Shown here: positions 6,220 to 9,423 of the stretch, in pieces | How positions within the stretch are numbered: position 1 is the first letter of the stretch | How the letters are laid out: every line of letters begins with the position of its first letter | NCBI GenBank assembly: GCA_021545665.1 | Contig: JAJRTX010000054.1 | Span: 1-9,423 of the forward strand | Length of the DNA: 9,423 bases | Reading direction: 5' to 3' | From: Zetaproteobacteria bacterium | Lineage (GTDB): Bacteria; Pseudomonadota; Zetaproteobacteria; Mariprofundales; Mariprofundaceae | The notes under the pieces: model-generated | The model's database searches: none | Told to the model about the DNA's origin: nothing | What the model saw: the letters and a program-made list of their open reading frames with translations, nothing else | Position numbers and translations under genes: made by a program

Positions 6220-6281
6220 TTATAACTTGTGGAGTTTAAATTGATGAAAATTATAACTTGTGGAGTTTAAATTGATGAAGA
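6220..6281 (+). repeat. 31-bp tandem duplication of the ugd translation start region
   Basis: Two adjacent 31-bp copies (6220-6250 and 6251-6281) are identical except for A against G at position 30 of the unit (6249/6280). Each holds the sequence TGTGGAGTTTAAATTGATGAA, so the Shine-Dalgarno GGAG and the ATG are both doubled. Only the second ATG (6275) is in frame with ugd. Confidence 0.9.
6244..6270 (+). CDS. Short upstream ORF created by the duplicated ugd start
   Basis: The first copy of the duplicated start region has its own GGAG and ATG and encodes eight residues, MKIITCGV, before TAA (6268-6270). It overlaps the Shine-Dalgarno of the real ugd start, so translating ribosomes would stop just upstream of ATG 6275. 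This could couple, delay or compete with ugd initiation. It may equally be a neutral by-product of the duplication; no peptide function is claimed. Confidence 0.35.
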   Translation: MKIITCGV

Positions 6282-7441
6282 TTGCCATTGCAGGCACCGG
6301 ATACGTTGGCCTCTCTAATGCCATGCTACTTGCTCAGCACAATGAGGTTGTGGCGATCGATATAATACCCGAAAAGGTCTCGATGCTTAATTGCAAACAG
6401 TCGCCTATTGAAGATGCCGAAATTGAGGACTATCTGACCAACAAGCCTCTAAAATTTCGAGCCACACTTGATAAGCAGGAGGCTTACGAGGGTGCTGATT
6501 ATGTCATTATCGCTACGCCCACCGACTATGACCCTAAATCGCACTACTTTAACACAAGTTCGGTAGAGTCAGTGATTAATGATGTCCTGAGCATCAATCC
6601 GAATGCGGTAATGATTATAAAGTCCACCGTGCCCGTGGGTTTTACTGCAAGTGTTAGTACCAAGTTTGACTGTAATAATCTGGTTTTTTCGCCCGAATTT
6701 CTACGTGAAGGCAAGGCTCTTTATGATAATCTTCATCCTTCACGCATTGTGATGGGTGAGCACTCCGAACGCGCAGAGGTATTTGTCGCTCTCCTCAAGC
6801 AGGGGGCAATAAAAGAGGGTATTCCTGTATTGTTCACAGACTCCACCGAGGCGGAGTCGATCAAGCTTTTCTCTAATACCTATCTAGCTATGCGGGTAGC
6901 CTATTTTAATGAGTTGGACAGTTATGCGGTGACACATGGCTTAGACTCTAGGCAAATCATTCAAGGGGTTTGCCTAGATTCCCGTATTGGTGACCACTAT
7001 AATAATCCTTCATTCGGTTACGGTGGGTACTGCCTACCTAAGGACACCAAACAATTGCTGGCCAATTATCAGAATGTACCACAAAACCTTATCCATGCCA
7101 TCGTTGAGGCCAATGCCACACGAAAGAATTTCATTGCAGACAGTATTCTAAAGTGTAAGCCCAGAGTCATTGGCATCTACCGTCTTATTATGAAGAACGG
7201 TTCTGACAATTTTCGTGCCTCCAGCGTTCAGGGGATTATGAAGCGAATCAAAGCGAAAGGAATAGAAGTGATTATCTATGAACCCGTGCTGAATACACCA
7301 GAGTTTTTTAATTCACGTGTAATTGGAGATTTTGAGGAGTTTAAACAGAAGTCTGATGTGATTGTTGCCAATCGCATGTCGGATGTCCTTAATGATGTTG
7401 AAGGCAAAGTGTATACCAGAGACCTGTTTGGTCGCGACTGA
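6275..7441 (+). CDS. ugd: UDP-glucose 6-dehydrogenase
   Basis: Oxidises UDP-glucose to UDP-glucuronate with two NAD+ in the cytoplasm, supplying the acidic sugar donor for capsule/exopolysaccharide. The product has 388 residues, the same length as enterobacterial Ugd, and aligns along its whole length from memory. Seen: NAD-binding [15 protein letters not shown] at the N-terminus, STVPVGFT (Thr118), FSPEFLREG (Glu141), [14 protein letters not shown], and the catalytic cysteine Cys253 in [14 protein letters not shown]; the C-terminal UDP-binding part has [12 protein letters not shown] 6275 is chosen because GGAG lies 9 nt upstream and the NAD motif begins at once; an in-frame GTG at 6260 is unlikely. 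Its codon use looks somewhat different from the following dehydrogenase gene, which could indicate separate acquisition, but this was judged by eye. Confidence 0.96.
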   Translation: MKIAIAGTGYVGLSNAMLLAQHNEVVAIDIIPEKVSMLNCKQSPIEDAEIEDYLTNKPLKFRATLDKQEAYEGADYVIIATPTDYDPKSHYFNTSSVESVINDVLSINPNAVMIIKSTVPVGFTASVSTKFDCNNLVFSPEFLREGKALYDNLHPSRIVMGEHSERAEVFVALLKQGAIKEGIPVLFTDSTEAESIKLFSNTYLAMRVAYFNELDSYAVTHGLDSRQIIQGVCLDSRIGDHYNNPSFGYGGYCLPKDTKQLLANYQNVPQNLIHAIVEANATRKNFIADSILKCKPRVIGIYRLIMKNGSDNFRASSVQGIMKRIKAKGIEVIIYEPVLNTPEFFNSRVIGDFEEFKQKSDVIVANRMSDVLNDVEGKVYTRDLFGRD

Positions 7442-7478
7442 GTAATGGTTACAGATTACATTTTATGGAGTTTGAAAA

Positions 7479-8771
7479 ATGAAGGATAAAACAGTTGTCG
7501 TAGTTGGTCTTGGTTATGTCGGACTACCGCTGGCTTTGGCCTTTGGTTGTATCATGTCAACGATAGGGTTTGAAATATCGAAAACGAAGGTGAAAGCCTA
7601 TCGTGAAGGGTTTGATCCGACAGGTGAAATGGCCGATGAGCTTTTTATGCATGCCGGGCAGCTGAGTTATACGACAGATGCTGCAGATATTGCTAAAGCT
7701 GACTTTGTTGTAGTGGCTGTACCCACACCCGTGGACGAGGGGCACAAACCTGATCTAACCCCTGTCATTAAAGCCACCGAGACGGTAGGGAAAAACCTTA
7801 AGAAAGGTGCAATTGTGATCTTTGAATCAACGGTTTATCCGGGTGTGACTGAAGAGATATGTGTGTCAATTATGGAACGAGAATCTGGATTGAAGTGTGG
7901 TGAAAACGGTTTCAAGGTTGGTTACTCGCCTGAACGTGTGAATCCGGGTGATAAGCTGCATACGCTGGAGAACATCGTGAAGGTGGTGTCTGGTCAGGAT
8001 GCTGAATCGCTTGAGCAGGTTGCGACGCTTTACGAGCAGGTGATAGAGGCAGGTGTGCACCGTGCAGCAACGATCAAAGTGGCGGAGGCTGCTAAGGTGA
8101 TTGAAAATACTCAGCGCGATCTGAATATTGCACTGATCAATGAGTTGTCGATTATCTTTGACAAAATGGGAATCGATACCCTTGATGTACTCGAAGCAGC
8201 AGGTACCAAATGGAACTTCCTTCCCTTCAGGCCTGGTCTGGTCGGAGGCCATTGTATCGGTGTTGATCCTTACTATCTGACGCATAAGGCTGAAATTCTC
8301 GGTTATCATCCGCAGGTGATTCTAGCTGGCCGCCGCATCAATGATGGTATGTCGGCTTATATTGCTCAGCAAACAATAAAGCAGATGATTCAGTCTGGAA
8401 CCTGTATCAAGGATTCAAAGGTCATTGTGCTGGGTTTAACTTTTAAGGAAAACTGTCCTGATCTCCGCAACTCTAAAGTGGCTGATGTGGTTCGTGAACT
8501 AAAAGAATACGGCTGCAGGGTCAGTGTGCATGATCCGCTAGCCGAGAGTGAAGATGCAATGCACGAGTATGGAGTCTCAATTACAGCTTGGGATGAGCTG
8601 CCTGTCGATGCCGATGCTATCGTGCTGGCTGTAGGTCATGAAAAATATCTGGCGAAAACATCGGAGACACTACTGAGTAAGTTGAAACCGGGTGGGTCGG
8701 TGATTGATGTGAAATCGGCGCTAGATCGGGGCGAAGTCGCCGAGGCCGGTTATCGGTTGTGGCGTTTGTAG
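7479..8771 (+). CDS. tviB: UDP-N-acetylhexosamine 6-dehydrogenase (TviB/WbpO-type)
   Basis: Predicted to oxidise UDP-GlcNAc or UDP-GalNAc to the corresponding uronic acid, as TviB does for Vi antigen and WbpO for O-antigen. It has 430 residues (TviB about 425). Seen: NAD-binding VVVVGLGYVGLPLALAFG (residues 6-23), VAVPTPVD, ESTVYPGVTEE (Thr118), GYSPERVNPGD (Glu152), the helix AEAAKVIENTQRDLNIALINE, and Cys259 in GGHCIGVDPYYL, which marks the HexNAc dehydrogenases rather than Ugd. The C-terminal UDP-binding domain has LGLTFKENCPDLRNSK. ATG 7479 has GGAG 8 nt upstream and follows ugd by 37 nt, so the genes are probably co-transcribed. The exact substrate is not readable; a TviC-type epimerase, the usual partner, is not in the window. 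Confidence 0.92.
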   Translation: MKDKTVVVVGLGYVGLPLALAFGCIMSTIGFEISKTKVKAYREGFDPTGEMADELFMHAGQLSYTTDAADIAKADFVVVAVPTPVDEGHKPDLTPVIKATETVGKNLKKGAIVIFESTVYPGVTEEICVSIMERESGLKCGENGFKVGYSPERVNPGDKLHTLENIVKVVSGQDAESLEQVATLYEQVIEAGVHRAATIKVAEAAKVIENTQRDLNIALINELSIIFDKMGIDTLDVLEAAGTKWNFLPFRPGLVGGHCIGVDPYYLTHKAEILGYHPQVILAGRRINDGMSAYIAQQTIKQMIQSGTCIKDSKVIVLGLTFKENCPDLRNSKVADVVRELKEYGCRVSVHDPLAESEDAMHEYGVSITAWDELPVDADAIVLAVGHEKYLAKTSETLLSKLKPGGSVIDVKSALDRGEVAEAGYRLWRL

Positions 8772-8773
8772 AC

Positions 8774-8780
8774 AGGAGGT
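8774..8780 (+). promoter_or_regulatory. Orphan perfect Shine-Dalgarno sequence
   Basis: AGGAGGT, a full match to the anti-Shine-Dalgarno sequence, starts three bases after the stop of the dehydrogenase gene. No start codon follows at a usable distance: the first ATG (8798) is 17 nt away and opens only a five-codon frame. The repeat AGCCACGAATGA begins ten bases later. The simplest reading is that it once served the next operon gene, now displaced. Confidence 0.5.
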
Positions 8781-8789
8781 CTGAAAGCC

Positions 8790-8816
8790 AGCCACGAATG
8801 AAGGCACGGCAATAAG
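8790..8816 (+). repeat. Left direct repeat flanking the GxxExxY gene
   Basis: This copy begins AGCCACGAATGA and continues with GCACG and AATAA separated by two-base insertions. It matches the copy at 9255-9278 in the same orientation. Confidence 0.75.
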
Positions 8817-8874
8817 GTTTTTATCAGTGGAAATTTGTGAAATCAGTGGCTAGAGGTTTTGAGGTTATGTTTTT

Positions 8875-9246
8875 GTGACAGAGATAATTTATGAAGAATT
8901 TTCGTTTCAGGTGATGTCAGCTGTATTTGAAATACATAATGTGCTTGGCTCAGGGTTCTTGGAAAAAGTGTATGAGAATGCGTTGGTTAAAGAGTTTGGA
9001 ATAAGGAATATTCCGGTTGAAACACAAAGAGAAATAAGCGTCTCATACAAAGGTGAAGATATAGGTAAATATTACGCTGACATACTGGTGGGTGGAAAAA
9101 TTATCATTGAGTTGAAGGCTGTTGATAAGATAAGCCGCTTGCATGAAGCGCAGTTATTGAATTACTTAAAGGCGACAGGAATAAAACTCGGTTATTTGAT
9201 TAACATGGGCGGCAAAAGCGTAGCGTACAAGAGGCTGGTATATTAA
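8875..9246 (+). CDS. GxxExxY protein (PD-(D/E)XK nuclease-like, PDDEXK_3 family)
   Basis: A 123-residue protein of the GxxExxY family, whose function is not established; its fold resembles PD-(D/E)XK nucleases. Seen: the name motif GFLEKVY (residues 27-33), and a nuclease-like core with Asp69 in YYADILVGG and Glu79/Lys81 in IIIELKAV, followed by EAQLLNYLKATG and the typical end LGYLINMGGKSVAYKRLVY. It appears full length and intact. The start is GTG 8875, preceded by GAGG at 8861-8864; ATG 8867 is out because it meets TGA after three codons. It is set between two near-identical direct repeats at the end of the polysaccharide operon, suggesting an inserted cargo gene rather than part of the pathway. 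No partner gene or antitoxin is adjacent. Confidence 0.88.
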   Translation: MTEIIYEEFSFQVMSAVFEIHNVLGSGFLEKVYENALVKEFGIRNIPVETQREISVSYKGEDIGKYYADILVGGKIIIELKAVDKISRLHEAQLLNYLKATGIKLGYLINMGGKSVAYKRLVY

Positions 9247-9254
9247 AAAAGCAT

Positions 9255-9278
9255 AGCCACGAATGAGCACGAATAAAG
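9255..9278 (+). repeat. Right direct repeat flanking the GxxExxY gene
   Basis: AGCCACGAATGA is identical to 8790-8801, followed directly by GCACG and AATAAAG without the two small insertions of the left copy. It starts eight bases after the GxxExxY stop. The short unit CACGAAT appears twice here (9258-9264 and 9268-9274). Confidence 0.75.
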
Positions 9279-9287
9279 AAATACGCG

Positions 9288-9423
9288 GATTCAACTGCCA
9301 AGTGCAACTTCAGTGAGTTGAGTTTTGGTATTGAAGAACACTTCATGGGGTGTTCTGTAGCCCAGCGTTTTTCTTGGCCGATGATTGAGCCGGTGCATGA
9401 TGAAGTCAATCTCGTCATCAGTG
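9288..9423 (-). mobile_element. One end of an IS30-family insertion sequence (partial)
   Basis: The transposase C-terminus lies at 9291-9423. In IS30 relatives the stop codon is often inside or next to the terminal inverted repeat, so the element end is probably near 9286-9291, at GATTCAACTGCCAAGTGCAA. The other inverted repeat is outside the window, so the border is approximate. The IS abuts the right direct repeat of the GxxExxY unit. Confidence 0.6.
9291..9423 (-). CDS. IS30-family transposase, C-terminal end (partial)
   Basis: Read on the minus strand, 43 codons enter from the right edge and stop at 9291-9293. The peptide includes DEIDFIMHRLNHRPRKTLGY and RTPHEVFF, the characteristic end of the IS30-family DDE transposase catalytic domain (LNxRPRKxLG(F/Y)xTPxEVF). 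The catalytic Asp residues lie outside the window; the family's Glu would be upstream as well. IS30 elements transpose through circular intermediates. The gene points towards the GxxExxY gene, so the two are convergent. A longer minus-strand frame through the same bases is a shadow. Confidence 0.88.
   Translation of the reverse strand, partial: TDDEIDFIMHRLNHRPRKTLGYRTPHEVFFNTKTQLTEVALGS

Noticed and set aside
6196..6225. Intrinsic terminator between the Wzz gene and ugd
   Set aside because: The palindrome has a bulge and is not followed by a T-tract, so only a structural repeat is claimed.
8875..9246. Toxin-antitoxin or defence module around the GxxExxY gene
   Set aside because: No partner gene, nuclease pair or methylase is adjacent; the nuclease-like fold alone does not support a defence role.
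9200..9418. 72-codon minus-strand frame at the right edge
   Set aside because: It is a shadow frame over the IS30 transposase end, which lies in a different minus-strand frame with a clear family match.

Overview
The window is a surface-polysaccharide (capsule/exopolysaccharide) locus, probably gammaproteobacterial. The Ugd is collinear with the 388-residue enterobacterial enzyme and has the same active-site cysteine position. The decayed gene at the left is a clear dbpA, and base composition is moderate. The species cannot be read from the sequence.

Left to right: (1) the last 16 codons of an ORF followed by two hairpins, which looks like the right end of an IS200/IS605-type element; (2) a dbpA RNA-helicase pseudogene, cut at its 5' end by that junction and carrying two frameshifts and a small in-frame deletion; (3) about 500 bp without a gene, holding a good sigma70-type promoter candidate, a leader hairpin and a weak ops/JUMPStart-like motif; (4) a rightward polysaccharide operon: a 1032-residue multi-SLBB export protein, a frameshifted four-helix-bundle (23S rRNA IVP/S23-type) gene, a Wzz-type chain-length protein, UDP-glucose dehydrogenase (ugd) and a TviB/WbpO-type UDP-HexNAc dehydrogenase; (5) a GxxExxY-family gene between near-identical short direct repeats; (6) the 3' end of an IS30-family transposase on the minus strand, running off the right edge.

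The polysaccharide genes form one pathway. The two dehydrogenases would supply UDP-glucuronate and a UDP-N-acetylhexosaminuronate. The Wzz-type protein would set chain length in the inner membrane, and the SLBB protein would form the periplasmic/outer-membrane export channel. Flippase, polymerase and glycosyltransferases are not in the window and may lie beyond the IS30 copy.

The most notable structure is not the pathway but small single-gene insertions in it. The IVP-type gene is bracketed by degenerate 7-bp repeats in inverted orientation, and this unit supplies the ribosome-binding site, start codon and about 55 N-terminal residues of the Wzz gene. The GxxExxY gene is bracketed by a different repeat and sits just after a perfect but orphaned Shine-Dalgarno sequence. 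Both look like minimal mobile units that have remodelled the operon.
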